Source: Heterodera schachtii (Eukaryota; Nematoda; Chromadorea; Rhabditida; Heteroderidae). From it: DNA of 64,000 nt. Made by a program: the position numbers and the translations under genes. The notes below the pieces were generated by a model, which was given only the letters and a program-made list of their open reading frames with translations, made no database searches and was not told the DNA's origin. Location: assembly GCA_023374025.1 (NCBI GenBank), contig SIJG01000056.1, positions 365,935 to 429,934 of the forward strand, in the 5' to 3' direction. This document shows positions 1-11,321 of this stretch, one piece after another (the first letter of the stretch is position 1; each line of letters opens with the position of its first letter).

Positions 1-123
1 TCGAACTCAACAAAATTCTCGGCTTTTAGAAGGCTCCATCATGTGTGAGGATTTGGGGGTCGCGCGAGCTCGGCTCATTTCGCGCTAAAATTCGTCCGCT
101 TGGAGGGAAACATATGTACTATA

Positions 124-411
124 TAGTAGAGATGCGCCGTGAATCACGGTCACGGTCACGGTTACCGTGAATTTCACGGGTTTTTTCACTCACGGTCACG
201 GTCCACGATTCGGTACCAATTCACGGTTATTCCGTGAAAAATTTACACTGGATAAAATTGAATATTACAAATTACATATTGTTTCATAGAGAAATTTGGA
301 AATTTTTTGGGCAAAGTTTGCTATTCACGGTCACGATTCACGGGGTCAATTCACGGTCACGGTCACGATTCACGTTCACGGGTTTTTTTCAGTCACGGCG
401 CATCTCTACTA
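124..411. mobile_element. Foldback MITE with CACGGT repeats
   Basis: The ends are inverted copies of TAGTAGAGATGCGCCGTGA (124 onward, and its reverse complement ending at 411), with TA-rich flanks on both sides. The inside is built from many direct and inverted CACGGT/ACCGTG blocks. It has no coding capacity, so it is a non-autonomous DNA element about 288 bp long. Confidence 0.75.
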
Positions 412-875
412 TATAGGGACAGCACCGTAAAAATTAAATAAATAATTTTAAATATAAAAATTAAAAAACTGTCGCAACAAATCTTTAAATTATTTTTTCC
501 GAATTTTTATTTATTTTTTGTTGCTATGAATAAATTTCACTTGCGCTGGCAGCGCTTTTCCTAGAAAATGACCACGACTTTTTGTTTTGCTTATTCTTCA
601 CACAATGGGAAGCAGAAAATGTTTAACTTTTGAGTTTTATAAAATAAAAAATCAAACAAAAAAAAATTAATTATTTAATTCCCGGTCCCGTACAACTCTA
701 ATTTTCACTTGAAATAAAAAAATTTGAATCTTTTATTTTTTTGAATTTTTTAAAAATTCCCGGTTCATCCCGGTTCCCGGTCCTTGACAAATCGAGGTTC
801 CCGGTCCCGGCTTCTCAGCTCCCGGCAAGTCCCGGTCCCGGTTTTGCCCAAAATTCCCGGCCCCGTGGCACTATA
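412..875. repeat. Dispersed AT-rich repeat plus CCCGGTCCCG-rich element fragment
   Basis: The stretch at 412-500 (after TATAGGGACA) recurs inside the 962-bp units at about 3,918-3,990 and 4,880-4,950. From about 680 to 872 there are repeated CCCGGTCCCG motifs and ends like GTACAACTCTA, which match the small hAT-type elements at 14,174-14,364 and 47,424-47,555. I see no gene here. Confidence 0.5.
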
Positions 876-879
876 TATT

Positions 880-2010
880 TCTCGAATGATTAATGTAGTT
901 GTATAAATATTAAATAATAAAATATTTATTCTTGTATTCATATGCTTTATTATTGTATATTTCTCGAATGATTGATGTAGTTTATATATGTGTGTCTTGT
1001 AGTTTGTATAAAATTAATAATAAAATATTCATCTATGTATTTTCTTGCTATAATATTGTATATTTTTGATTAATTACGTCGTTGTATAATTACTATTTCT
1101 GTAGTGTGTATATGTAGTGTTTTGTAGTTTGTATAAAATTAATAATAATATATTTATTTTGCTTGTTATAATATTGTATATTTTTGATTAATTACGTCGT
1201 TTGTATTACTATTTCTGTAGTGTGTATATGTAGTGTCTTGTAGTTTGTATAAAATTAATAATAAAATATTCATCTATGTATTTTTCTTGCTATAATATTG
1301 TATATTTTTGATTAATTACGTCGTTTGTATAATTACTATTTCTGTAGTGTGTATATGTAGTGTCTTGTAGTTTGTATAAAATTAATAATAAAATATTCAT
1401 CTATGTATTTTCTTGCTATAATATTGTATATTTTTGATTAATTACGTCGTTTGTATAATTACTATTTCTGTAGTGTGTATATGTAGTGTTTTGTAGTTTG
1501 TATAAAATTATAATAATATATTCAGCTATGTATTTACTTGTTATAATATTGTATATTTTTGATTAATTACGTCGTTTGTATTACTATTTCTATAGTGTGT
1601 ATATGTGTGTTTGTAGTTTGTATAAAATTAATAATAAAATATTCATCTATGTATTTTTCTTGCAATAATATTGTATATTTTCTATTAATTACGTCGTTTG
1701 TATTACTATTTCTATTGTGTGTATATGTGTGTTTGTAGTTTGTATAAATTAATAATAAAATATTCATCTATGTATTTTGCTTGCTATATTATTGTATATT
1801 TTTCTATTAATTACGGTCGTTTGTATTACTATTTCTATTGTGTGTATATGTGTGTTTGTAGTTTGTATAAAATTAATAATAAAATATTCATCTATGTATT
1901 TTGCTTGCTATAATATTGTATATTTTTCTATTAATGACATCGTTTGTGTAATTAATATTTCTGTAGTGTGTATATGTATGTTTTATAGTTTGTATAAATA
2001 TTAATAAATG
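880..2010. repeat. Tandem array of about 120-bp AT-rich units (about 9 copies)
   Basis: The marker GTAGTTTGTATAAA recurs at about 1000, 1124, 1240, 1367, 1493, 1613, 1735, 1858 and 1985, so the period is 116-127 bp. Each unit also carries TATTGTATATTTTTGATTAA, TTACGTCGTTTGTAT and TTCATCTATGTATTTT. Open frames inside are products of the repeat, not genes. The units diverge slowly along the array, with CTGTAGTGTG changing to CTATTGTGTG in the right half. Confidence 0.85.
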
Positions 2011-2488
2011 TTGGTCATTGTGTTTTATGGCAACGTTTTTATAATACGTAATATAAATTTTCGCATAAAAGCCAAATCAATTGTAAATATTATTCACAAT
2101 TATTTTATGCTTTTTACAAATTTATTTTATTTTAAATAATCTTTTTTTTAAAAGCAGTTTTTTAATTTTAAGCTTTCAATATTTTCATTTTCATTTGAAA
2201 TGATCAAACTCTGAAAAATGATGTATCATCTCTCTCTATTTATTTTAAGTGAACATATTTCTATAATATTTTATAGAGTGAAAAAAATTCTGTTTTTTTT
2301 TTTCTATGTATTAACAGAGATAAAGAATATTAAGAAAAAAGAGATATATATTTTTCTCTGTCACTCTTTGTGTTTAACGGTTATCTGTCACCTTTTTTTT
2401 GACTCTGTGTTTGCAATTTTTTTTTAATTTCTGTTTTATTTTAATTTGTGATTAAGCGATTCAAAAATCACTTTAACTGATCAAAGCA
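2011..2488. other. AT-rich stretch upstream of the secreted BED-finger gene
   Basis: This holds long T runs and weak AT-rich sequence. No conserved exon is visible. It would include the promoter of the gene starting at 2,489. I saw no ATGCCA motif (the dorsal-gland promoter box described in cyst nematodes) in it. Confidence 0.5.
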
Positions 2489-5400
2489 ATGATTTCTGCT
2501 CGCCATTTCGTCTCTTTTCTCGTCCTTTTGGCATTGTCAATCGAAGGAGTGAATTGCATGCCTCCTAAAAGAGATAAAGGTAATTTATCAGTTAATGATG
2601 TAATGTGTGAATCATTAAAAATTCAATGCAAATTTAATTCTGACGCTTTGGGTATTTTAATTCACAATTAAACTGTTTTTAACTCTGTCCTTTTGTGCCG
2701 GAAATTGACCAAATTGGCAGCTGATAAAAGAAACAAACCTGGGTTTGGATATTTTATGGTAGGATAAAAGTTTTGAAAACTGACAAAATGCATTTTATTA
2801 TCGATAGTCTTTGAAACTGTTTCAGTTCAATCCCATTCTCTTTAGCTATCCGTATTTTAAATTTAATAAAGCATGAGCCACTTTATGTTCTGAGAAATTT
2901 AATACATTAATTAAGAGTTTTAGGCTCATTGTTTCGAGACTTGATAAACCACGCCAAAACATCTGCAGGAAATGCGTCTACTCCCTCAACAGATTTAGCC
3001 GGCTCCTCCTCTTCACCAAAAGGCAGGGCTTCATTAAACCAAAAAATTTTAGAAAATATACCCCTAATTTGTAAGAATTGAAAAATTTTCTCCAAAATTG
3101 CCCTAAAATTTAGTTTTTTTTAAAATAATGTAAAAATTAAGATGTTTGGTGAAATTTTGCTGGAAAATGATGACAAAAATCAAATTTAGCTTTAAAATTG
3201 AGTCAAAAGATTTTGTTGGACAGAAAATTGAAAATTTTATTCGATTTGTTAACAAATTTTGCCCAAAATTTTCCAATTTTATAATAAATTAAATTTTAAT
3301 GATTTTATACATTTTTAAAAATTGTCGCATTTCGACGGGTAGCGAAAAGTAACACATGCACATAAAATATACACCAAAATAAAAAAAAATCCAATTATGA
3401 TTTTTTGAACAAAAATTCTTAGAAAGCGTAAAAAAGGGCACATAATGAAGTAAAAACGTAAAACGGAAGAAATTTTATAAATTCTGAAAAATTCAAATTT
3501 TGTAAAAAAAAAACTGCGCCTTTTTCAATGTTTTGGTCAACATTTCTTTTCGTAAATATTTATTTAATATTTCAAAATTTATTGAGCCATCATATGTTCA
3601 TAAATTAAGAATTAATTAATTTTTGGGATTTCCTCCATTCCCACAGCCAATCATTTAAGGAAACAACACATTCAATCCATCATCATCAAACAACAGCAAT
3701 TTCCCGAAACGCTTCGGAATTACGGAGGCACAAAAAGGTATGGGAATGATTAAATTATAAATATTCGATCAATTAACATTTTGCATGAAAAAGGACAAAC
3801 TTTGGAAGTTTTACTAAAGATTTAAAGCAATTTGAGGGCCAAGCGGTGCCAACAGAACGGAATAGAAAAAAAAAACAATTTAACTACATGTTTAATTAAA
3901 AAGCATATGTAATATATAGGGAGGGACACCATAAATAATTTTAAATACAAAAAAATTAAAAAAACTGTCGCAACAAATCTTTAAATTATTTTTTAATAAA
4001 CCAAAAAATTTTAGAAAATATACCCCTAATTTGTAAGAATTGAAAAATTTTCTCCAAAATTGCCCTAAAATTTAGCTTTTTTTTAAAATAATGTAAAAAT
4101 TAAGATGTTTTGGTGAAATTTTGCTGGAAAATGATGACAAAAATCAAATTTAGCTTTAAAATTGAGTCAAAAGATTTTGTTGGACAGAAATTGAAAATTT
4201 TATTCGATTTGTTAACAAATTTTGCCCAAAATTTTCCAATTTTATAATAAATTAAATTTTAATGATTTTATACATTTTTAAAAATTGTCGCATTTCGACG
4301 GGTAGCGAAAAGTAACACATGCACATAAAATATACACCAAAATAAAAAAAAATCCAATTATGATTTTTTGAACAAAAATTCTTAGAAAGCGTAAAAAAGG
4401 GCACATAATGAAGTAAAAACGTAAAACGGAAGAAATTTTATAAATTCTGAAAAATTCAAATTTTGTAAAAAAAAACTGCGCCTTTTTCAATGTTTTGGTC
4501 AACATTTCTTTTCGTAAATATTTATTTAATATTTCAAAATTTATTGAGCCATCATATGTTCATAAATTAAGAATTAATTAATTTTTTGGGATTTCCTCCA
4601 TTCCCACAGCCAATCATTTAAGGAAACAACACATTCAATCCATCATCATCAACAACAGCAATTTCCCGAAACGCTTCGGAATTACGGAGGCACAAAAAGG
4701 TATGGGAATGATTAAATTATAAATATTCGATCAATTAACATTTTGCATGAAAAAGGACAAACTTTGGAAGTTTTACTAAAGATTTAAAGCAATTTGAGGG
4801 CCAAGCGGTGCCAACAGAACGGAATAGAAAAAAAAAACAATTTAACTACATGTTTAATTAAAAAGCATATGTAATATATAGGGAGGGACACCATAAATAA
4901 TTTTAAATACAAAAAAATTAAAAAAACTGTCGCAACAAATCTTTAAATTATTTTTTAATAAACCAAAAAATTTTAGAAAATATACCCCTAATTTGTAAGA
5001 ATTGAAAAATTTTCTCCAAAATTGCCCTAAAATTTAGTTTTTTTTAAAATAATGTAAAAATTAAGATGTTTTGGTGAAATTTTGCTGGAAATGATGAAAA
5101 AACAAATTTAGCTTTAAAATTGAGTCAAAAGCCTTTAAAACAGGGGTGGTATCCGTCCTTGGATGCCAAGGACGTCCTTGGAATTTGACTCTCTTCCTTG
5201 GAAATGAGCATTTGGAAAAGTTTAAAAAAAATCAAAGAAATTTGATAAATTTTTGTAATTTCAACAATATTTGGATTAAATTATGGCATTATATCAATAA
5301 AATGCAAATCTAATTGCCCAAAATCTAAAAATTTGGTCATTTTTTGGACAAAATCTGCTAACAAACAGCATTAAAAATACAAAATTCTTCCGGCGCCGCC

Positions 5401-8062
5401 GGACCCTCCCCTATCCTCAAAATTAAAAAAAAAAAAAAAGCGCGCCGTAAAAAAAAACCTTTTTTATCAACAAAAAAAAGTCGTCGCATGGCTTAAAATC
5501 GCAAAAATTAGGCAGTTTTTGGTGAAAATCTGTTAACAAATTGCATTCAAATTTTCAAAATTTTTCCCCGGCGGTGCCTGTCGGCACCGCCGGACCCCCC
5601 CCCCCCCCTTTCCCCGGAAATTTTTGGAAAAAGCACGCCGCAAAAAAGCGTTTTTAAAGCAGAAAAAAGTCGTCGCAAATGAGGAAAATGATCAGTGAAA
5701 ACAAAAAAATGTTGGAAAAAATCCATTCCGGTGAAAAATATAAGCCATTTGAATAAATATTAACCATTTTTCTTTGCATATAATAAAAATATTAAATGCC
5801 CTTGGATTTCATGAATTTTCCCCACTATGTCCTTGCAAATCGGCATACCCGTCCTTGGAAACTGACTTTGGGCGATACCAGCCCTGCTTTAAAAATAAGG
5901 GAATTTGGGGCCAAGCGGTGACGGTATAATCACAGAAGAAAAAAGAAATTTAAAAAAAAAGACGGCGATCCCACTCGGGAATCCCGACCCGTTCTTTTCC
6001 CAGAAAATTTTTTACCGGTTTGATGGTTTTTTAATAACGATAATCCAAACTTTAGATTTAAAATTGAGTAAAGAGTCTTCCGAGGTCCATTTTTAATAAG
6101 ATTTTATGAAGTAGAAGCCCACTGAATATTATGACATGTTGCCAAAATCGCATAAAAATTTCATTGTTTTTACTAGAGATCGGAGGGAACGGGATTCCCG
6201 CGGGAAAATCCGGAAATCCCGTTCGCGTTTTCCGTCTTTTTTTCCGTTCCCGTTTCCCGTATTTTTTTTCCCGTTTTCCGTCTTTATTACGGGATTTTTA
6301 CGGTAATGGAAAAAAAGACGGCAATCCCGTTCGGGAATCTCGACCCGTTCTTTTTCCCGGAAAATACCTTCCAAATTTAAAAAGAAAATTGATTGGATTA
6401 AAGCAAATTAAATTTTAAAATTTTCCCCAAAATTGACACTAAAATTTAATTTTTTTTATATAATGTATAAATTAAGATGTTTTGGTGAAATTTTGCTGGA
6501 AAATTATGACAAAAAACAAATTTAGATTTAAAATTGAGTAAAAAGTCTTTAAAATAAGGGAATTTGGGGCAAGCTGTGACAGAGAAATTTAACAAATGGT
6601 TAAGAAAAATGAAACAATTAACAGCTAAATGAGTTTGTATTTTCAAAATATTTTCATTTTGTGGATAGAAAATTGAAAAATTTTATTATTTTTCTTAAAT
6701 TCTTTTAGTCTTCATTTCCTTTATGTTTATTAAGAAATCATTAGATACTTTAAATTTTAATAATCTATTCTTTAAATATTAGGTGGTATAACAACAAAAT
6801 ACCATTAAATGTAATTCATAATTATTCTGTACTTTCTCAGGTTCTTACGCTTCGGCGGCGGATCAACTGCCTCACAATTACCAATACAATCAGCAAGGTA
6901 AAGCATCACTAAAGCTTAGGCCTAAACCAAGCAATTGTAAGAGAAGGAACGGAGTGTGGGTGAAAGTGGGTTAAAGCAAGGGCGTAGCCAGACCCTTGGC
7001 TTTGAGGGGGGCTGAAGTCAAAAAGTCGATTTTTAGGGGTGTATTTTTCCTTTTTAAGTCGATTTTTAGGGGTGTATTTTTGGTTTTTTGAAATCCCGAA
7101 TTATGGGGTGTATTTTACAAAATTTTTCGCCAAAAAATTAATATTTTTTGCCATTTTGGCCTCCATTTTCAAAAATATGGTAAAATGGGGGTCCGGCGGT
7201 GCCGATAGGCGCCGCCGGGAAAATTTTTGAGTATTTTAATGCAATTTTATTAAGAAAATTGCTTAAAATTTCAAAAAAAATCTACTGAAAATTTTTTACT
7301 TTTTGGGTTTCGGGGGGGGCTTTAGCCCCCCCAGCCCCCCCCCCCTGCCTACGCCCTTGGGTTAAAGGACCTGAGAGAACCTCTAAAAGAGGCGCTCGTA
7401 GCTCAGTTGGTTAGAGCACGGCACGGATTGCTGGGGTCTTGGGTTCGAGTCCCACCAGGCGAGTTACCTTTTATGTTCTACAAATGCAATGAATTGGAAC
7501 ATAAATTTGATGCATTTTGAGAATTATTTTCATTTTGTTGGACCGAAAATTGAAGTTTTATTCCATTCATTAGATACTTTAATTTTAATTAATCTATTCT
7601 TTAAATATTATTTTAATAAGGTTTAATTAATTAGGAGATTACTTTAATAGGTTTCTAGCTTTAAATTAACCTAATGATTTATACATTTTTAAATTGTCGG
7701 CATTTCGACGGATAGCGAAAAGTAACATATGCATTAGGCATTTGATTTATACTCTCCATTTGTTTTTTCCTCAAATTTGTGCCCACAGAATAAACTGAAA
7801 TTCTGCTTTTATCAAAAATCAAATCTGAAAAAAATATAAAAATTTTTTTTTAATTTTAAAAACATAAAAAGATTATTCATTTACGTTTTTAGATGAAAAA
7901 AGGAAGCAAGTCTTGCGCCATTTTGAAGCGATTGATGACGGAAAAAAGCTAAAATGCAATAAATGTGAAAAAATATATAGTAAAAGATGTATGACACAAA
8001 TCCTGGAAGACCATACAAAAACACATAAAAGTAAGTTTAAAAATTATAACAGAAATAAATAA
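2489..8062 (+). CDS. Small secreted protein with a BED-type zinc finger
   Basis: Proposed exons are 2,489-2,579, 4,610-4,699, 6,841-6,897 and 7,893-8,062, with GT-AG junctions all in phase 1, giving 135 residues. The start at 2,489 encodes a typical signal peptide: one Arg and one His, then a run FVSFLVLLALSI, then a possible cleavage site near VNC. A second Met (residue 24, MPPKRDK) could start a non-secreted form. Residues 101-124 hold CNKC...H...H (C101, C104, H120, H124), preceded by LRHFEAIDDGKKLK, which is the layout of a BED finger, a DNA-binding fold common in transposase-derived proteins. Exon 4 is read through a GTAAGT at 8,031 to a TAA at 8,060-8,062 that overlaps an AATAAA; a further exon is possible. 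A secreted BED protein would suit a parasitism effector, but that is inference. A duplicate of exon 2 lies at 3,647-3,737. Confidence 0.6.
3035..5130. repeat. 962-bp tandem duplication, 2.2 copies, duplicating an exon
   Basis: Copies start at 3,035, 3,997 and 4,959 (each with TAAACCAAAAAATTTTAGAA) and are nearly identical; the third stops at about 5,130, just before the element at 5,141. Copies 1 and 2 each contain the whole second exon of the BED-finger gene with the same acceptor (CCCACAG) and donor (GTATGG). Copy 1's exon is 91 nt (CATCAAACAAC) and copy 2's is 90 nt (CATCAACAAC). The high identity suggests a recent event. Confidence 0.9.
5141..5886. mobile_element. hAT-type MITE with 8-bp target duplication
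   Basis: The element begins CAGGGGTGGTATC and ends GATACCAGCCCTG, which are near-perfect terminal inverted repeats. It is flanked on both sides by CTTTAAAA (5,133-5,140 and 5,887-5,894), the 8-bp duplication typical of hAT transposases. A related sequence at about 6,530-6,570 shows the same flank without the insert. The inside is rich in CCTTGG/CCAAGG blocks and has no transposase. It lies in an intron of the BED-finger gene, and 11,781-12,420 is a second member in opposite orientation. Confidence 0.88.
5930..6375. repeat. Pair of CCCGTTC/GGGAAT-rich repeat fragments
   Basis: Two related blocks, near 5,955-6,020 and 6,178-6,370, share AAAAAGACGGC, TCGGGAATC and CGACCCGTTCTTTT. The second is strongly self-complementary (GGGAACGGGATTCCCG near its left side, CCCGTTCGGGAATC near its right), so it is probably another foldback element relic. 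It lies in the intron between exons 2 and 3 of the BED-finger gene. Confidence 0.5.
6977..7359. mobile_element. hAT-type MITE (GGCGTAGCCAG ends)
   Basis: The left end CAAGGGCGTAGCCAG and the right end CTGCCTACGCCCTTG are inverted repeats. GGTTAAAG occurs directly on both sides (6,969-6,976 and 7,360-7,367), an exact 8-bp target duplication. The inside carries two copies of TCGATTTTTAGGGGTGTATTTTT and a G-rich/C-rich pair near the right end. There is no coding region. It sits in the intron between exons 3 and 4 of the BED-finger gene. Confidence 0.88.
7392..7463 (+). pseudogene. tRNA-like relic
   Basis: A normal D arm (TAGCTCAGTTGGTTAGAGCA) and T arm (GGGTTCGAGTCCC) are present at the right spacing, matching the internal A and B boxes of a tRNA promoter. 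The anticodon arm does not form a standard 5-bp stem with a 7-base loop, and the acceptor stem pairs only partly (GCGCTCG against CAGGCGA). It is a degenerate tRNA or the head of a tRNA-derived SINE, so no amino acid can be assigned. Confidence 0.6.
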
Positions 8063-9115
8063 GAAACCCTGCAAAAAACATAAACAATTGAAGAAGTGCA
8101 ATTGGTAGAGTTAAAAAGAGTTCTAAACTTTGTCGGAAGCCTTTAACATGCATTTTTTGTGACTTTTTTACACTTTTTGGGATTTTATGACTTTTTGAGT
8201 TTTTGCGACCTTTTTCGTGATTTTTTTGACTTTTTGAGGCAAAATTTGAATTTTAGCGAAGAAAGTGTCACAAAGAAAATTCCTAAATAAAATTTCGATC
8301 GATAAAAATGCAATGAAACCTGATGAATTTTTACTTAATTGTTGTAAGAATCTCTTTTTATGTGTATTTTAGGTACCTATTTATAAAATTAAGTGCCTAA
8401 AAATATGATCAAAATGTTATTTATAAATTTTAAAAATGGTGATTTTTAACTTTTGCTAATTTTTCAAGACCTTTTTTGCTTTTTTCGTGCTTTTTTAATT
8501 TTTTTTTTTTGTGACTTTTTGGCTATTTTTCAGGACTTTTTACCATTTTTCAAGACTTTTTTGCGTTTTTTATGACTTTTTGTGACTTTTGGCTATTTTT
8601 TATGACTTAGCCAAGTTTTTGGCCGGCTTTAAAGCGATTTGTTGTTGGAAAATGGATTTCATTTTGAACAATTTGTGGAGGAGTGGAGTCGTCCAGCAGT
8701 TCATTCTCCTCTCCTATTCGTACCACATCCCCTGCTTCTATTCCCATTTCTTTAATTAATTAAATTAATCAATTAAATTATTTATTTATTTTAATTTAGT
8801 TCATTGCTTCTTCCTCCTTGACTGTACTGCTTGAATTTGAATAATGGCAAACAACAAAGACACCGAAGTAGAATGACAAAAGTTAAATTATTTTTCACCT
8901 CCTCTCCCTCAAATAGCCCCCCCCGGGCATAATAATTACCCTTCAGAAACCAAAATTGGCCATTTGCGGGGTTTCTTATATCTTTTTAATGTCTTTTTTG
9001 GCATTTAGTGCCTGATTTAAATAACATGAAATGTACAGAATTAATGGGCAAAGAAGGGAGAGGAGCAAATTATTTGAAAATGTACATATTTTGAGTAAAT
9101 TAATTTGTATTTAAG
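8063..9115. other. Intergenic; low-complexity GACTTTTT-rich stretch
   Basis: From about 8,155 to 8,620 the sequence is dominated by variants of TTTTTTGTGACTTTTTGG, a degenerate short tandem repeat. From about 8,630 to 9,115 it matches the inverted sequence at 54,210-53,741, and part of it also matches 46,763-46,323. No conserved exon was seen; a short frame starting near 8,652 (ATGGATTTCATTTTG) is not convincing. Confidence 0.5.
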
Positions 9116-9621
9116 GTCGAAACGTGCCTCACGGAGCTGCGATCTGTCTGCCAGACAATTACCATCACCGGGCTGTCTCAAATGGTGGAAGTAATTTTGT
9201 CGACCAATTGTTCGCGGGTAAATTGCAATAAGATTAACATTTTATTTTATAATTTCATAATTTATTTAGGCATTGTCGGAATTGCCAATTCAACCGAACG
9301 CTTTTGGGGGACCGTTCTCGAGTTTGGATGTGTTCGGCCTTAACCGCCACGACCCAAATTGTGTAAGTTTAACACTGTCATGCAGCGATCTCAACTGATT
9401 TAAAATTTCGGCAATTTATACCGCAATTTTTGTGTGTGTTATAATTCACCCCCTCCCCTCTCCCACCCTCATCCATTTTGCATGGGTTTTGTATTAACGA
9501 ATTTCCTTTTTAATGGTACATATTTAGGCGAACCGCGTGATGAAAGAAGCCGCCGTAATTGTGGATGATTGTTGCGACTCTGAACTGTCAACTGCGGCTG
9601 ACATTCATGTGCTTTCAGAGT
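9116..9621 (+). pseudogene. A/B/C-module gene fragment (first A-B-C set), frameshifted
   Basis: Three exons line up with the minus-strand copies near 53.7 and 46.3 kb. Exon A is 9,116-9,217 (VETCLTELRSVCQTITITGL), exon B is 9,270-9,362 (IVGIANSTER then GGPF in a shifted frame) and exon C is 9,528-9,621 (ending VDDCCDSELSTAADIHVL). Exon A has lost one base relative to its relatives (102 instead of 103 nt), and exon B has an extra T (CGCTTTTGGGGG against CGCTTTGGGGG). These two changes break the frame. Splice sites remain good. I do not recognise the family. The three exon types recur through this window. Confidence 0.75.
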
Positions 9622-10250
9622 GTGAGTTCATTTTTTGTAAAATATTAATTGTTTTGGTAAATAAATGACCGTACTTACTGAAATATGACCCCGCGGGGGC
9701 TGAGGTGTATCAACGAAAACGACAAAATACTATGTGCAAAAATTAATTATTATGACAGTGATTGCTCAAGGAAATTTGCGTGGTCGTGGCGCTCTCTTTT
9801 TGCCTGTGGCAATCGGATGCACCCCAAAAATTCGCAGCCGAAATCGCGCCGGAATATTTTTTGGAACATTACTTTATTAGTTAAGGTGGAGCATAGCGTA
9901 ATTTAGCGTGAAAATTAGCCAAACCTATTGTGACCGGAGGTGACAGAATGACATGACCATGAACAGTGTAAAAATGGGGATGAGAACATTGTATGGCCTC
10001 TATTTTTCTGCTGCTTGCTTTAAAATGGTGATTTAGAAATGAAATACATTTTCCAAAATCCATAATTTTTCTTTGTTATGTATACATAAAGCATGGCCGG
10101 CACTTATCAATGTCCCTATCCCCTACCACACAATCTCAGACCTCTGCCTTTATTATTCATAGAGATAGATTGGGGTCTTGGCAAAAACTGGTTACCGATC
10201 CCGAACATTATTTAATTGCCGATTTTTTTATTAGAAAATTTTCTTTTAAG

Positions 10251-11321
10251 GTTGGCTTATGCGTGGACCAACTCAACCTGGTTTGGGCCGAGATAGTTTC
10301 AATGACTCCTCCGGTGCTGAAAATGCTGGCGGCGGAACATTTCAATACAAGTAATGCTTTTTCATTATAAAAATGAATTCAAATTTTGAAATGATTTTTT
10401 TTTAAATTCTAATTTGGTTAATTATTCAGATCTCTGTTCGGGTCAATTCGAACGTACGCTTTGGCGGCCCTTTCTCGGATTGCAATATTTGAACCTCAAC
10501 CGTGACGAACAGACATGTAAATTTTTCATGAAGGCGTATGTATTTATTCGTTTTTAATTACCATGTTACTTGTTTGATATAATAATTGAGTCATATTTCA
10601 GGTTCTCACCATGCTGAGGTCTGTCTGCCGGTCAATTACCATTACCGCGCTGTTCTTATGGTATGGTCGAAATTAATAAGAATTGTTATTTGATAAATTA
10701 ATTGAAAATTGAATGCTTTTTAAAACATATAAGAGCGTCTTTAAATTTGCCAAAAAAATGGCGAAACCGGCTAGAACTTTTGTGGGGATTGTTTTGCTCT
10801 TCCACTCACCAAACCAATGCTTCCGGCATGAAATTTTACAAATTGCTTGTTTAAAATAATGACATTGTTATAGGTTTAAATTCTCAGGCTTTTAAACCTG
10901 GCAACAGTTTGTGCTCCAAATTAGCAATTTGGTAAACAGCAAAACAAATTGATGCTCAACCAAATCAATGCAATGGCCAAACAGGATAACCTGACGGAAG
11001 AACATGCCAAAAAGTTGGAGAACTTTTTCAAAATGATGGAGGAGCACGGAAAAGCATTTGCTTTGGTTTTTAAGGTGGGAAAACACTGAAAATATTTATT
11101 TCATTTTATGGTGTCACTTAAAAAGTGCCAAAATTGGTTATGCAATTGCATTTTTTCAGTTTTGTTCGTGGCAAAAACGAAAACTGAGTGAAATCCAGGG
11201 ACGACGAGTTTATGAGTCATTTTTCATGTTAACAATCTATTGCAGAAGTCGGCAGCCATTGTGGACGACTGTTGTGAGTCCCCCGATTCAACTGCCGGTG
11301 ACATTCTGACACTTGCGAACT
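10251..11321 (+). pseudogene. A/B/C-module gene fragment (second set, with coiled-coil exon), broken
   Basis: Pieces in order: exon A2 10,251-10,350 (VGLCVDQLNLVWAEIVSM, open); exon B2 10,440-10,516, two bases short of its minus-strand relative and out of frame; an A1-like remnant from about 10,602 (VLTMLRSVCRSITIT); a coiled-coil exon from about 10,900 to 11,074 with a one-base loss (GTAAACAGC for GTAGAGCAACAG) that brings a stop; and exon C2 11,228-11,321 (SAAIVDDCCESPDSTAGDI), whose acceptor is CAT instead of CAG. The same order, less decayed, is on the minus strand at 52.76-51.56 kb. Function unknown. Confidence 0.7.

Noticed and set aside
1567..2004. Tyr/Val/Cys-rich open frames in the tandem array
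   Set aside because: They follow the repeat period and change frame with its length variants, so they are repeat artefacts.
880..2010. CRISPR-like array
   Set aside because: The repeats are contiguous diverged units without unique spacers, and the genome is eukaryotic.
4278..4505. 75-codon minus-strand frame inside the 962-bp unit
   Set aside because: The matching place in the other copy is interrupted by small indels, the composition is AT-biased and there is no motif; it is chance.
7392..7463. Functional tRNA gene
   Set aside because: The anticodon arm does not fold and the acceptor stem has two mismatches; it was kept only as a tRNA-like relic.
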